Shown one piece after another: positions 35,101-45,195 of a DNA stretch of 64,000 nt. Both the position numbers and the translations under genes were made by a program. The notes beneath the pieces were generated by a model that was not told where the DNA came from, searched no databases, and saw only the letters and a program-made list of their open reading frames with translations. Numbering within the stretch: position 1 is the first letter of the stretch; each line of letters opens with the position of its first letter. Source of the stretch: Tenrec ecaudatus (lineage: Eukaryota; Chordata; Mammalia; Afrosoricida; Tenrecidae); NCBI RefSeq assembly GCF_050624435.1, contig NC_134546.1, positions 14,965,001-15,029,000 of the forward strand, in the 5' to 3' direction.

Positions 35101-38100
35101 TAGTTCTTACATTTAGATCGATAGTCCATTTTGACTAAACTTTTTATGTGGTCTGAGGTTTGTAGTCAGCTTTTTTTTTTTTTTTTGCATGTGGAAACGC
35201 AATTGTCCCCATTCTACTTGTATTTATTTTTTATAATGAAGAGAAAACCCTAAATTATTTTTCGCAGTTCTGTTCCAGTGGTCTGTATGTTGCTCTTTAT
35301 TCCCAGAATCACATTATTGTGAGTCCTGTGTTTCGGAATTGGGACACGTGAATAAACCCTTCTGTTTTGTCCTTTTCAAAGACGGTTTTTGCTATTTAAG
35401 ACCCCTTGCAATTTCCTGACGCAGCACGGCGGTGGTGAGAGTGCTAACTCAGCTGTTAGCTGAAGGGCTGGCCATGTGACTGTCCAGTCCACCGGGGAAA
35501 GATGAGGCGGTTAAGATTACAGCCTTGGAAACACCGTGGGACAATTGAACTTTGGAGGCTCCCGATGAGCCAGAAGTGACTCGCCGGCAGTGGGTTTTCT
35601 TGGTTTGGGTTTTCCGGTTCTGTGTAAATTTGACCATCACTTTTCCCTTTTTGCAAAAGCGACGAAGGGAATAACGGTCAGGATTGTGTTGGTCTGTAGA
35701 TCACGTTGGGTACCACTGGTGTCATACCAATATTGTCCATGAACATAGGATGTCTTTCCACTTATTTAGTCTTTATTTCTTCTGCAGGGCTTTATAATTT
35801 TCATTGTATATGCTTTTTAGCTCCCTGGCTAAATGTATTCTTGGGAATTTTCTTTACATGCTGTTGTAAATGGAATTTTCCTAGTTTGCTATTCAGATTG
35901 TTCATGGCTGTTGTGTGGGAACACAGCTAATTTGCGCATGTCCTTGTGCCCTGTCACTTGACTGAATGCATTTATTAGATCTTACTAGTTCTCGTGCAGA
36001 CTTTTTGGAACTTTCTCGATACAGGGCCTTGTTTTTGGCAAATAGAGGTCGGTTCCGCCTCTCCTGATGTGGATTCCTTTTATTCCTTCTTGCCTGTGTG
36101 GTCAGGCAAGAACTTCCAATGCAGTGTTGGAATCTGGTGTTTTTGCCTGGCTGCTCTGGTGGGGTAGTGGTTACCCTAATTGCAAGGTCCACGGTTTGTA
36201 ACCACTAACTGCTCCTCAGGAGAGAGCTGGGGCGTTGTACTCCTGTCAGGAAGTGCAGCCTCAGAAACTCACCAGGACAGTTCTACCCTGTCCTGTAGTG
36301 TCTCTGTGAATTGGCATCAAGTCTGTGGCAGTGAATTTGGTTTTGGTTTGATTTCATGTGGAAAGCTTAGTATTTCCCTATTGATGTTTTTTCATAATGC
36401 CCTTTATCTTGCTGGGCTGCTAACCACTTCAGTGGCTCAAACCCACCAGCCACTCTGTAGGAGAAAGAAGAGGCTGTCTACTCCTGTGAAGACTGAGAGC
36501 CTCAGAAACCCACTGGGGAAGTTCTGCTCTGTCCTTTGGGTCACAGTGGATACATCGAGGAGAGGCTCTGGGGAAGGAAATGATAGAAAATGGGGAAAGA
36601 GCATTCCTTGGATTTTGTTGGAATAATCTCTGATTTCATCCTCGGCTCTAACTTGCACTCTCCTCTCCTCCCCAACACAGACCTGTAAAGAAACCCAGGA
36701 TGTCAGTGCCCTGACAAAAGCCGCTGACTTCGTGAAAGCCTTTATTCTGGGGTTTCAGGTCGAGGTGCGTGACTCCCCGGGTGTGGCAAGTACTGCACAG
36801 GAGCGCTTCTGTGCATCTGGGCCTGTACAACAATGCTGACTTCAGCATGCCTTGCGATGTGTGGGTTTGCGTTTGTGTGTGCTCTGCCGGGTCCCAGCGT
36901 CTGCTCTCTTCGTAGGACGCCCTCGCCCTCATCAGGCTGGACGACCTCTTCCTCGAGTCGTTTGAAGTTACAGACGGTGAGCGCGTGGTGCTTTTCCTGG
37001 GAATCGCTGCCCTTTTGTATTGCTCGGTGCTGGCTCGTGTTCTTTCCTGTGTAATGTCTGCTGGGTCACTGAGCAGGAAAATTCCGTGGGTGCTACGTTT
37101 CCCTGGAGGTGAGCAGTGCGCTGAGCTAACGCTGTCCTTGTGTAGTTAAGCCATTAAAGGGAGACCACCTCTCGAGAGCAATCGGACGGATCGCTGGCAA
37201 AGGAGGGAAAACCAAATTCACCATTGAGAACGTGACCCGGACGCGGATTGTCCTGGCCGATGTGTAAGTACCTGCGCCTGAGAGACTGACTGTCGCAGTT
37301 GACCTCTGTGATCTTCTGACGGTTTAATAAGTCACAAAATGGGTGTTGTGTGTACTTCTGTCACCACAAGGATCCTTGTCAGGACAGGCAGTGCCCAGCC
37401 TAGGATACTTAGGCTGGTCTTTTGGGGGTTTGTTTTGTTTGACATTTTATCATTAGTGATATATATATACTCCATACAGTTTGGCAGTATGTAACTTGTG
37501 CTGCTGTTCTCAGATGTTTGTGCATCGATGGCCTGTGTTAAGATTGCCTTACCGTGATCGTAAAAGGCAGGGATGATGGGGGGGGGCGGCGCCCGGTGAG
37601 GTGTTCTACTCCTGGCCACCGCCTCCATTGTGAAGGCAGGGACTCCCTGTGTATGGTTCTACCGTCAAAGATCCTGTTGAAAGGAGCCCTGTGCCGTCAC
37701 AGGGGCGCGGTGAACGGGTGTTGCAGGCTGTCTCGTAGATCTGCAGGGAGAGCTGAGGAGGGCTTTCCTTGTGCACAGAAAACAAAAGTTGTTTCAGTGC
37801 TTTCGTAAACCAGAGCTCAGTATGGCAAGTTGGGTGAAAAATTGGAGCAGATATCTGTGAGCAGACACCTACCCGATGGAAGGTGCAGGCCTAGAAGAAG
37901 GGGGTCGGGGGCAAGGTCGACTGCACCTTGGAGGGCATGAAGCTGCTCAGCCTTTGTTGGGGCCCGTGCCAGCCGAAGGCTCCAGTGACGTAACCGCTGT
38001 GAACTTGAGAGGAAGCAATTGACTGAGAGTAGGAGCTGCCTGTTCCTCCCTCCAGAGGTCCTCTCATTGTAAGCCATGTCGTCTTTGTTCCCCACCGAGG

Positions 38101-39552
38101 GCGCCCAGCGTCTGAGACCCCTTCAAGAAGTGGGACCTGTGTTGGGGACCTTCTCCACACAACCAATGTGTGGCTTAAGTCTTTCGTGGACTGCTCTCGT
38201 TGGGAAGCCGTAAGGAATGTGTCTTTGAACTAGAACTCAAAGCTCTTGAGATGTCTCACATTCAGAAAAACCGTGTGTGTGTGGATCTGACAGCTTTGGT
38301 TAACTCAGAAATCTAAAAATATAACTGATTTGCTAGTCAAATTGTGATTGGTATGTCCTATTAAACTAGATGTGTTAATACACTTTTAACCTTTAACATT
38401 TCAGTAAGCCTGCCAAATGCAGATGAGCATACATCAAGATTAAAACAAACGATATTAATATTCAATGTGAATCCATTCCTACACTGCAAACTCTCTTCAT
38501 CACAAAGTAGGGCGCCATGCCCTTTGGGTTTTCACGTTTCTGCTGAGGCCCCGGTCCTGCTTGTGGCCAGGCTCCAGTGAGTCACAGCTGGCTTGAAGGA
38601 CAAAGTGTGGCCCTGTGCCACCAGGGTGGCAGTCATGTCATGCAGCTGCCACCCTGGTTCTTGCCGTTGTCCGCGCCAGGGATTCCAGGACTCCCCGTTC
38701 CCAGGGTGGGACGCCGCTCCTGCCTCACGTAGGAATCCTCAGCATCCTCTTTTCCAATGAACAGATTGCCTTTGGTCTCTGACTTTGTTCTTTGCATTTT
38801 CTCTTTCAGGAAAGTTCACATTCTTGGCTCTTTCCAAAACATCAAGATGGCAAGAACGGCCATTTGCAACCTCATTCTGGGTAACGAAGTTTTTGTTTTT
38901 TTTCTCTAAAAATAACAGAGTTTTGAAACTCAAACTGCATGTGTAACTCAGACTAAGGGTAACGTTAGAGATGGCAAGTGGAGAACTTTGGGTCTTGGCA
39001 AGTGGGAGCCTAGAGGGAACCGTTATCGGCAGTTTTGTGTCTCTGCTGCTGTTTGCTTACATGTTCGCTGTTGCCTCTAGTGAGGGGCACAGAAAAAGCC
39101 GTCCCAGAAGAGCAGGCAACTTGTAGGCCCAACACGACAGGAGTCACTGCTCAACAGGCACTTTCTCCGACCTTGGTCAGGCGGCACAGCCTAACGAGTG
39201 ACTGGCTCATAAGCTGACCGCTCCTGTAGTGCCCTCTCCCCTGAGGAGGCTGACCAACTAGAATCTTTTAGGAAGTTTGTTGATAGCTCAGTGCCTTTGA
39301 CTCCTAGAAGCTTAAAGTGGTGCCTTAAAGAATGCCTTCCTTCAGGGTGATTTTGGGTCATTTAAAATAGGACCAGTGGGAAGATACTCCACTTATATTT
39401 GGGCTATGGACCGTCGTCATGTAACTAGCTACATATGTATGGGTATGTTTGTATATGAGGTTAACCCTGCTCTCTACCCTGCAGGAAATCCTCCATCAAA
39501 GGTTTATGGCAACATCCGTGCGGTGGCCAGCAGAGCAGCAGATCGATTCTGA
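31923..39552 (+). CDS. PNO1: PNO1, complete, seven coding exons
   Basis: PNO1 (Dim2 in yeast) is a nucleolar and cytoplasmic KH-domain factor. It binds pre-40S particles near the 3' end of 18S rRNA and takes part in their final cleavage. The exons are 31923-32129, 32345-32494, 36681-36764, 36916-36976, 37146-37263, 38810-38880 and 39485-39552, all with GT-AG introns. They join to 252 codons, the human length as I know it. The N-terminus is basic and low-complexity ([15 protein letters not shown]). A conserved block starts at [13 protein letters not shown], and the KH-like fold includes the GKGG loop at about residues 185-188. The protein ends VASRAADRF. Start ATG 31923 is chosen because MEGEMEAQ matches the family; a second in-frame Met lies at 31935. 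The second intron is swollen to 4.2 kb by an L1 and SINEs. No frame damage was seen. Confidence 0.96.
32345..32494 (+). CDS. PNO1: PNO1 coding exon 2
   Basis: The exon has 50 codons, from [10 protein letters not shown] to SRNVEIR. The acceptor is CCTTTAG before 32345 and the donor is GTAAGG at 32495. It holds the conserved block [19 protein letters not shown]. Confidence 0.96.
33128..33450 (+). repeat. tRNA-Gly-headed SINE with RTE-type tail
   Basis: The head ACATTGGTGGTCCGATGAC with the B-box region GGTTGGACTCCTGGTC resembles tRNA-Gly. The tail has GGTAATCTACTTCTGAAAGT, CCCATGGAAACCCTGTGG and GTTGTGCATGGGGTTGCCAT, a form shared with afrotherian RTE-mobilised SINEs. It is about 320 bp and lies in PNO1 intron 2. 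Confidence 0.7.
33560..33785 (-). repeat. MIR-like fragments
   Basis: Two inverse MIR-type cores follow each other: GGGGAAACGGATGGCC and CAGATGAGAAAACTTAAG with GACACAGTATTGGAACAAGG. Both are diverged. Confidence 0.45.
34200..34305 (+). repeat. AfroSINE-type SINE, 3' part, inserted in L1
   Basis: It starts GTAGAGTTACAGTCTGAG and ends GTGGCAGTGTGTTTGGTTTT. The L1 match resumes beyond it. Confidence 0.78.
34315..34460 (-). repeat. AfroSINE-type SINE, inserted in L1
   Basis: It reads GACCTTAAAGAAGAGGGTAG, CCCCCTTAGAGCAGCTGG and the head GCATTTAGCAGCCCAGC. It lies directly after an oppositely oriented copy. Confidence 0.75.
34488..34672 (+). repeat. RTE-type SINE tail, inserted in L1
   Basis: It has GATTGACATCATGGCTGCC, GGGCTCAAACATAGAAATGA and TTTTGTTCTGTTACACATAG, ending GCTAGACAACACC. 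This is the RTE-like tail form. Confidence 0.55.
35418..35622 (+). repeat. AfroSINE-type SINE, inserted in L1 ORF2
   Basis: It splits the L1 ORF2 match between CCCTTGCAATTTCCTGA and ACGGTCAGGATTGTG. It ends CAGAAGTGACTCGCCGGCAG and a GT-rich tail. Confidence 0.8.
36148..36352 (+). repeat. AfroSINE-type SINE, full length
   Basis: A box CTGGTGGGGTAGTGGTTACC, AATTGCAAGGTCCACGGTTT and the body with CAGTTCTACCCTGTCCTG are clear. The tail is TTTGGTTTTGGTTTG. It follows the truncated 5' end of the L1. Confidence 0.88.
36406..36556 (+). repeat. AfroSINE-type SINE
   Basis: It reads GCTGGGCTGCTAACCACTTC and TGGCTCAAACCCACCAGCC, then AAACCCACTGGGGAAGTTCT. It ends about 125 bp before PNO1 exon 3. Confidence 0.82.
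36681..36764 (+). CDS. PNO1: PNO1 coding exon 3
   Basis: The exon has 28 codons, from [10 protein letters not shown] to LGFQVE. The acceptor is CAACACAG and the donor is GTGCGT at 36765. Phase is 0 on both sides. Confidence 0.95.
36916..36976 (+). CDS. PNO1: PNO1 coding exon 4
   Basis: The exon has 20 codons, [10 protein letters not shown] to SFEVTD, plus the G of a split Val. The acceptor is TTCGTAG and the donor is GTGAGC at 36977. Confidence 0.95.
37146..37263 (+). CDS. PNO1: PNO1 coding exon 5
   Basis: TT completes the Val and is followed by 38 codons, from [10 protein letters not shown] to TRIVLAD, and the GT of another split Val. It contains the KH-type loop [12 protein letters not shown]. 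The acceptor is TGTGTAG and the donor is GTAAGT at 37264. Confidence 0.96.
38810..38880 (+). CDS. PNO1: PNO1 coding exon 6
   Basis: G completes the Val and is followed by 23 codons, [10 protein letters not shown] to CNLIL, plus the G of a split Gly. The acceptor is CTTTCAG and the donor is GTAACG at 38881. Confidence 0.95.
39485..39552 (+). CDS. PNO1: PNO1 coding exon 7 with stop
   Basis: GA completes the Gly and is followed by 21 codons, [10 protein letters not shown] to RAADRF, and TGA at 39550-39552. The acceptor is CCTGCAG before 39485. Confidence 0.95.
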
Positions 39553-40695
39553 CTTCCCGTGTGAGACTCGTGTTTTGACTCTCTTAAGACCACACACTGA
39601 CAGGTGGAACCATGTGGAGAATTCTTCAGTCAGCTCTGCTCACTCTCAGCCAGAAGCATGTCCAAGGCAAAGTGGGATGGTGTTCACCCTGCAGCCTTAC
39701 GGGTCATCGTAACTATCAGACGTTAATACCATTCTACATCAACAAGATGTAAATTGTCCTTGTAAAGCACAAGGCAGATGTGCGGTTTTTAATTCTCTCA
39801 TTAGAGGGGAATGCTTTAACTTAAATTGCTCTTCAGTATAAATTTGTGAGTTTGTAAGTTTATAAATATTCTTCATGGGTTTTAGACTTCTTAGAAAATC
39901 TTATGAGTGATAAATGACCCTTGACACAAAAAGCGGTATGTGACTGTTATAATCAGGCCATCAGCAGTGTTGGCTCTTCTGTATAAATCAGGAAAGGCTA
40001 CTCTGTTCCTGCTTTGAGGTCTTTAAAATTAAAGCCTTCTGTCACAAGTTTGGTGTGAGCAAAGTTTCATTTTTCAAATCATGAAAGCCATTGGAATGAC
40101 CAATGTTGAAGGTTCTTTTAATTAGTGACTACATATTTAAATATTACATAGTTTCATACATTTTAAATAGAAACTTCCCTATTTAAACTCGATTGAGATA
40201 CATTGTTCTTTACATCTCTTAAATCCTTCATTAATACTCTTAAAACTGCTTCTTATTAGAAAGGTCCCTAAAAATGAAAAGCCTTTCCAATTATTGAGCT
40301 TGTTGCTTTTATATCATTTACATGTGCCACCGTCCCAAGTTTGTACAATGCATTTCTTAAAAATCCTTAACAGTAGGCAGAAATATGCAGACTACGGGCA
40401 CAATTGGTGTTGGTTCCATCTACACAGGCCTTTTTGAAAAGCCTTCGTCCATCTTAATCCTGGTTCAGTGACCAAGATGTTTTATTTAAAATATGACTAT
40501 TTACGGTGTACTCTCCTGGGAGTGGGTCTACAACTTTAAAAGTGTTTTGCAATGAACTGAGAAGTGAACCATTGCTAACTAACGATAAATGTTGGGTTTA
40601 TGTTAAGAAACTGAAGCATAATGTTTACACCATCACTTAAAATCTGAGATAATGCTTTAATATGGTTCAAATAAACATCCTTTTGAAGTTTTCTT
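39553..40695 (+). other. PNO1: PNO1 3' UTR, two candidate poly(A) signals
   Basis: The sequence after the stop is free of recognisable repeats for about 1.1 kb. ATTAAA at 40028-40033 would give a UTR of about 0.5 kb. AATAAA at 40670-40675 would give about 1.1 kb. Which is used cannot be told from sequence. Confidence 0.5.
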
Positions 40696-41034
40696 ACCAG
40701 AACGATTTGAGCAAGCAGTATTCCCTGGCAGCTGTTCGTATTTGAGTGCTAAATGTCGGCTTAGTTTGGAACCCCTCCCACATAATTCCTCAAGGTGGTA
40801 ATAATATGATTTGGGGTTTGAAAGAGGAAATAGGAAGGAGCCCCACTATTGGAGGGAGGAATAAACCTATAAAAGCCTGCTGGTTTTCCCAGCTTAGCAA
40901 CCCTCAGTACAGACAGGTGACTCCCCCGTTTCCAAAGCTGCAATTGCTAAGTAGCAGGACAGCACGTCTTTCATGGAGCTGTTGGTGCCCACTGCACCCC
41001 CAGGACTCGAGGAATACCCAAACCTAGCCATGGC

Positions 41035-41207
41035 CATCTCACCAATTCCGACTCAGTGACCCCACTTCACAGGAGTGCTGCCCCTTTGCCTTTCTAAGAC
41101 ATTAAATCTGTACAGATGGGCCTAATCATCCTCTCCCATGAGGTGGCTCATGCACGACTTGCAGTTCACAGCTCTAAGTTCAACCCACAAGGGCACCCAT
41201 GCTTACA
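41035..41207 (-). repeat. AfroSINE-type SINE
   Basis: It has CACCAATTCCGACTCAGTGA and AGGAGTGCTGCCCCTTTGCC, then an inverted, diverged head with CTCTAAGTTCAACCC. Confidence 0.75.
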
Positions 41208-41461
41208 GGAACAGTGCATGGAAAACTGATCTCAATAAGGGGCATATCACTTAGCACCTTACGGGTGGAACAAAACAATTGCCTCGGGACTCTCATTCTT
41301 GTTCATATTTCCTTGCTATGTGCACCCTGCAGTATTTTCTGCCACTCCTACAGCCAGACCTTTGGATACAAAACATCCACTAAAATTCTTGACCTGCAAC
41401 AGTTCAGAACCCTAATTGCTAAACATGAGAACCGACATGGTTTAGGACAAAGACGCCCGTT

Positions 41462-41626
41462 GCTACGGTTCACTCATGCTGCCCTTAACAGGTTGGAGTA
41501 AAGCTGCCCTCGGGTTCCTGTGGGAGTGCACTGCCCCATCTTCCTCCCATTGAGTGGCTGGTGGGTTCTAACCGCTGGCCTTGCTTAGCAGCCCAGCATG
41601 TACTCAACAGCACCACTGGCCAACAC
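41462..41626 (-). repeat. AfroSINE-type SINE
   Basis: It reads GTTCCTGTGGGAGTGCAC, GAGTGGCTGGTGGGTTCTAA and CTTAGCAGCCCAGC, ending CAGCACCACTGGCC. Confidence 0.75.
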
Positions 41627-41764
41627 TGAAACGGGACACTGCGTGGAGCACGGGTCTAACCAAGCAACGCTTGCTTAGGTTCTCAGCAGGTAAGGGTAGT
41701 AGAGGCCCTGGGGTTTTCTCCCAGCACTCCGAAGACTTCTGCTCCCACTTTTCCACTCACACTT

Positions 41765-41822
41765 ACCCATCCTTTGGGTTGCTAGGAGTCAGAATTGACT
41801 TGATGGCAATGAGACAACAGTG
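41765..41822 (+). repeat. AfroSINE-type SINE, 3' tip
   Basis: It has GGGTTGCTAGGAGTCAGAAT, TGACTTGATGGCAATGAG. The upstream part is unrecognisable. Confidence 0.55.
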
Positions 41823-41947
41823 TCAGCGTACAAAACCATCTGCCTGGGCAAGATGCAGCTGCAAGCGTTAAGTGCCCGGTCCAAGAAAGTCTGGGAGGTT
41901 TGAGAGACCAGGGCTGGCTAATTTGGTCTAATTAGCATCACGTGGCA

Positions 41948-41972
41948 GGGGTAAGGGTAAGGGTAAGGGTAG
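41948..41972 (+). repeat. (GGGTAA)n hexamer tract
   Basis: About four units of GGGTAA. It is one base change away from the telomeric GGGTTA but is a different repeat. Confidence 0.9.
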
Positions 41973-42164
41973 TTTGCTGATAAAAGAGATTTTGGAGCGC
42001 ATGTTGGAGTTTCTGAAGACATCCTTAGTCTTCAAGCTATCTTTGAGGAGCTTAAACACCTATTTCTTTGGGGATCAGACTTAGAAACTAAGATTTTTAC
42101 CCTCTTGTCTATCCTAAGACCATTAAGAGCAAGGTGAAAGGATACTTTGGATAGTATAAACTAT

Positions 42165-42345
42165 GGCCTCCCCAAAAATAATAATATAGACTATATAAAA
42201 GATTTAGGGATGGTAGGCTGGGGAGCTGATATCCAGTGAAGATGATGATGGCAGCCATAGTACAACTATGCTTCATGTAATGGAACTATGGATTGTAATA
42301 TTTCTAAGAGCTACTAATAAAATGTTTTGTTTTTTTTAAAAAGAG
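42165..42345 (+). repeat. L1 3' UTR tail, older copy
   Basis: It has GGGGAGCTGATATCCAGTGA, GATGATGATGGCAGCCATAG and CTAATAAAATGTTTTG. It is the same layout as the younger tail at 62090-62452. Confidence 0.55.
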
Positions 42346-43064
42346 CAATTTAAAAATGGACCCTTGTGCTTGGGCTTAACCAGTCTATGCCCCTGGCAGG
42401 CTAAGGAAGCAGAGCTCACACACCACAGGTGTAAAACCCAACAGCCCGCATCTCAACCTGGGCCCAAGGCTCCATCTACCATCACCACTATCTCGGGTCC
42501 GGAAAACTGTTGACAACTTGTTGAATTGCCAAAAAATACCAATTTTTACCTCTTGTAACAACACGGTCTCTTTAAGTGACCGGAGTATTCAATAGCATCT
42601 GCTGCAAAATGACAACCCATTGTTTACAAATAGCATCACAAGGTCCAATTCTTTTTTACTCAATAGTCATTGTGCAAGGCATCATGAGGCAGAATCTAGA
42701 CTCGGAGCTCTTAATTTTACTTCAAAGGTGGTCTAATGTCAGAAAAAGACACTTGATAAAAAGGTTTTTAAATACAGCACAGGGTCAATTGAACCTGGGT
42801 TCCATGTGAGTTTCTCAGCAAGTCCATCGGGGAATTTCTGTTGAGCCGGAGCACAGAACTAACAAGTCGGTTGTCTGCTGGAAAACAGATTGTGCAAAGC
42901 CTGGGGTTGGGGGAACGGCAAACAAAAAGGGTTCTATCAGGCTTCATGGGTGTCTTGTAAGGACTTGTTTCCACAAATTCCCTTTAGCCATGGCTGATAG
43001 AGATCAAACATGGACCATTTTAGATTTTTATTGGCTGTGAAACCCCACCAGAGACTGGATACAT

Positions 43065-45147
43065 TGAATCAAGTTTCAAATGTTTTATTTTTGTATTCAT
43101 ACAGTATGAAGTTTTCTAAAGATCCCACAACAAGATGGATCATGCAGAAGAAAAACTAAACATTCAACATAAACCCCCCCTTGCGCCCGTCCCCACACAA
43201 ACTCAAAAAGAAAACCCTCATTCCCCAGTAAGGACATAATGTTTGCACTATCTTCTGTAACGCCAGCCAAGATATGCACAAGCAAGAGAAATAGAAAGCA
43301 TTTGCTAAAATATTTGTAACAAATACTTATGTACAAAAAATTCACAAAAGACTAGTTTCCCCTTGAAGCAGAGCACATGGCAGTTGACACTGGAACAGAT
43401 CAAATCACTGGCTGGGATTATAAGCCACGTTCTGATCCAGAGGAAGAAAGTTACATGTAGTGGAGATTTTCAGTTTGAACATTAACATTTCCAAAGTTTG
43501 GCAACATTATCTTTTTTAATTATGCAAATTATGTAAACAAGAGGTACACTTTAAATCGATCTACATGCAAACTCCATGTCATGCAAGGACGCCGAGCACC
43601 GGGGTTCCCCCACAGACAGCCAGGGTGTGCAGCACTCAGGTGAAGGGACAGCGAGGCAGGCAGGGCATTCGGTTTCAGTCGACTGAACCTGCCCCCTTTC
43701 CACTCATGATTAGAAAACCAGTTTGTGTTGAAAAACTACATAGGGCAAGACACTCCTGTCGGAGAAAGCTAGCAACAGTATTTTTTCTTCCAGCCAACAG
43801 TACCTTTGCAGAAATGGGAAGGGACACTATCAAGTGGTGGAACATGATACACTACTTTTATGTCACACAAATTTATTATCATTCGTTAAAATTTTATGGG
43901 CACAGCAATAGGAAACCCATCATGCACTCTAGGTGGTAAAGAAATTAAAGAGGTATAAATCGGAATAAAATTTTGCTCTTCTCTGGCATAGATTAGCACA
44001 AGGAGTTCTCCCATTCAAATCACAAATATATGGGTGTTCAGCTGCATACATGCACATTAACTATCACCCGTTTTAAAATTAGCTGCAAATCTCTTCAAAC
44101 AGAAGGGAAATGTATGGTTTGCATGTAAGTTTACAGGACAAGTTATTGAAGCATGTAATGAAACAAAGGGAAACCCTAAGCAGTTCCATGATGTTCTTCA
44201 GGTACTCTTCACTAAGAAATGCAGAAGATAAATCATGATTGCCTCAGACAGCTTCTGACTTTCATGTAGCAAACAGTCATCACACCTGATGACTGACAGT
44301 GACCCAGGGACACATACTAAGTGCAATGGCTCCTGGCCACGCAGTAACAGAAGGCAGCGGCCCTAAGCATCGTGCAGTCAGTGGGTGAACACGGCACTCG
44401 CGCTTGGCGACAGCAATGTACTAGCCGTGCTCCACAAGCCGAGGGCGTTAAAGCCTGCTGCTGCTCAGCAAGGAGACGCAGTCCCTGGAAACAGAGTCAT
44501 AGGCAGAAAGTCTCAGACGCCTTTGTTACAAAAAAAAAAAAAAAATTAAGGTAACTAATAGGACGTTAACCAATGATTTGTCAATCTCTCCAAGGAAAAA
44601 AGCACAGGAGAGGGAAACAGCTGGCCAACACCCAGCTCGAATTGTAGTCTTGTCTCTATATAAAACTGTGTGAAATAAAAGGATGTATGATCCATGGTTG
44701 TGAACTTCTTAATGTTCTGCTTGGCACTTCTGTACTCTATCATTTTGATTCTGGATCAAGTATATTAAATTAAAGCCAACCTACTACATATATAGAAAGC
44801 TACATATATCTATATATAAATATTTACATATGTATATATAGATACTTTCTTGTTATAAAAGATGAAGAAAAATAAATTAAAAAGCCAACCCCTTCCCTTT
44901 CTCCACCACAGTGATAAGCTCTTTGCAGCTTGCTGTCCTTCCGACGTTAAAGTGCTACACTGAGTTATTGAGAGGAAGAGTTCAATAACACTTAGTTGGC
45001 TTCATGAGGCTCGTGTTGGAAAATGTGGCTTCACAGAGAAAAATACTTCCATTTAAATACACAGAGAGCATTGCTGGACGTCTTGAGCAGATCTTCAGAG
45101 ATGGAGAAGAAAGCAAAAGTGTTGGGTGTACTCTTTCTAAAAAAGAG
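43065..45147 (-). other. PPP3R1: PPP3R1 3' UTR, about 2.1 kb
   Basis: Repeat-poor, AT-rich sequence follows the stop codon. An AATAAA on the minus strand at 43084-43089 gives about 2.06 kb of UTR, and a second one at 43027-43032 gives a slightly longer form. A long UTR fits what is known of this gene. An A-run at 44530-44544 and an alternating TA-rich tract at 44785-44850 lie inside. Confidence 0.6.
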
Positions 45148-45195
45148 TCACACATCGACCACCATCTTTTTGTGGATGTCTAGGCCACCTACAAC
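45148..45195 (-). CDS. PPP3R1: PPP3R1 last coding exon with stop
   Basis: The exon has 15 codons, [15 protein letters not shown], then TGA at 45148-45150. The acceptor is CTTGCAG before 45195. It is too short to show up in a simple open-frame search. Confidence 0.95.
   Translation of the reverse strand, partial: VVGGLDIHKKMVVDV

Larger units (their letters stand above)
33787..36140 (-). mobile_element. L1 LINE, 3' end, broken by SINEs
   Basis: From 33.8 to about 35.35 kb the sequence matches the antisense of an old mammalian L1 3' UTR, for example ACCCATGGTAACCTCTAATG and TATTTTCTCCCATTTTATAG. From about 35.36 to 36.14 kb it matches the antisense of the ORF2 end (CCATGAACATAGGATGTCTT, GTTGTAAATGGAATTTTCC). 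Stops and SINE insertions make it inactive. The 5' side is truncated near 36140. It accounts for most of PNO1 intron 2. Confidence 0.85.
40696..43000. other. convergent gap between PNO1 and PPP3R1
   Basis: About 2.3 kb between the putative poly(A) sites of the two genes. It holds SINEs, a short L1 tail and a GGGTAA tract, each listed. No gene is seen in the rest. Confidence 0.6.

Noticed and set aside
41948-41972. Interstitial telomere
   Set aside because: The unit is GGGTAA, not GGGTTA.
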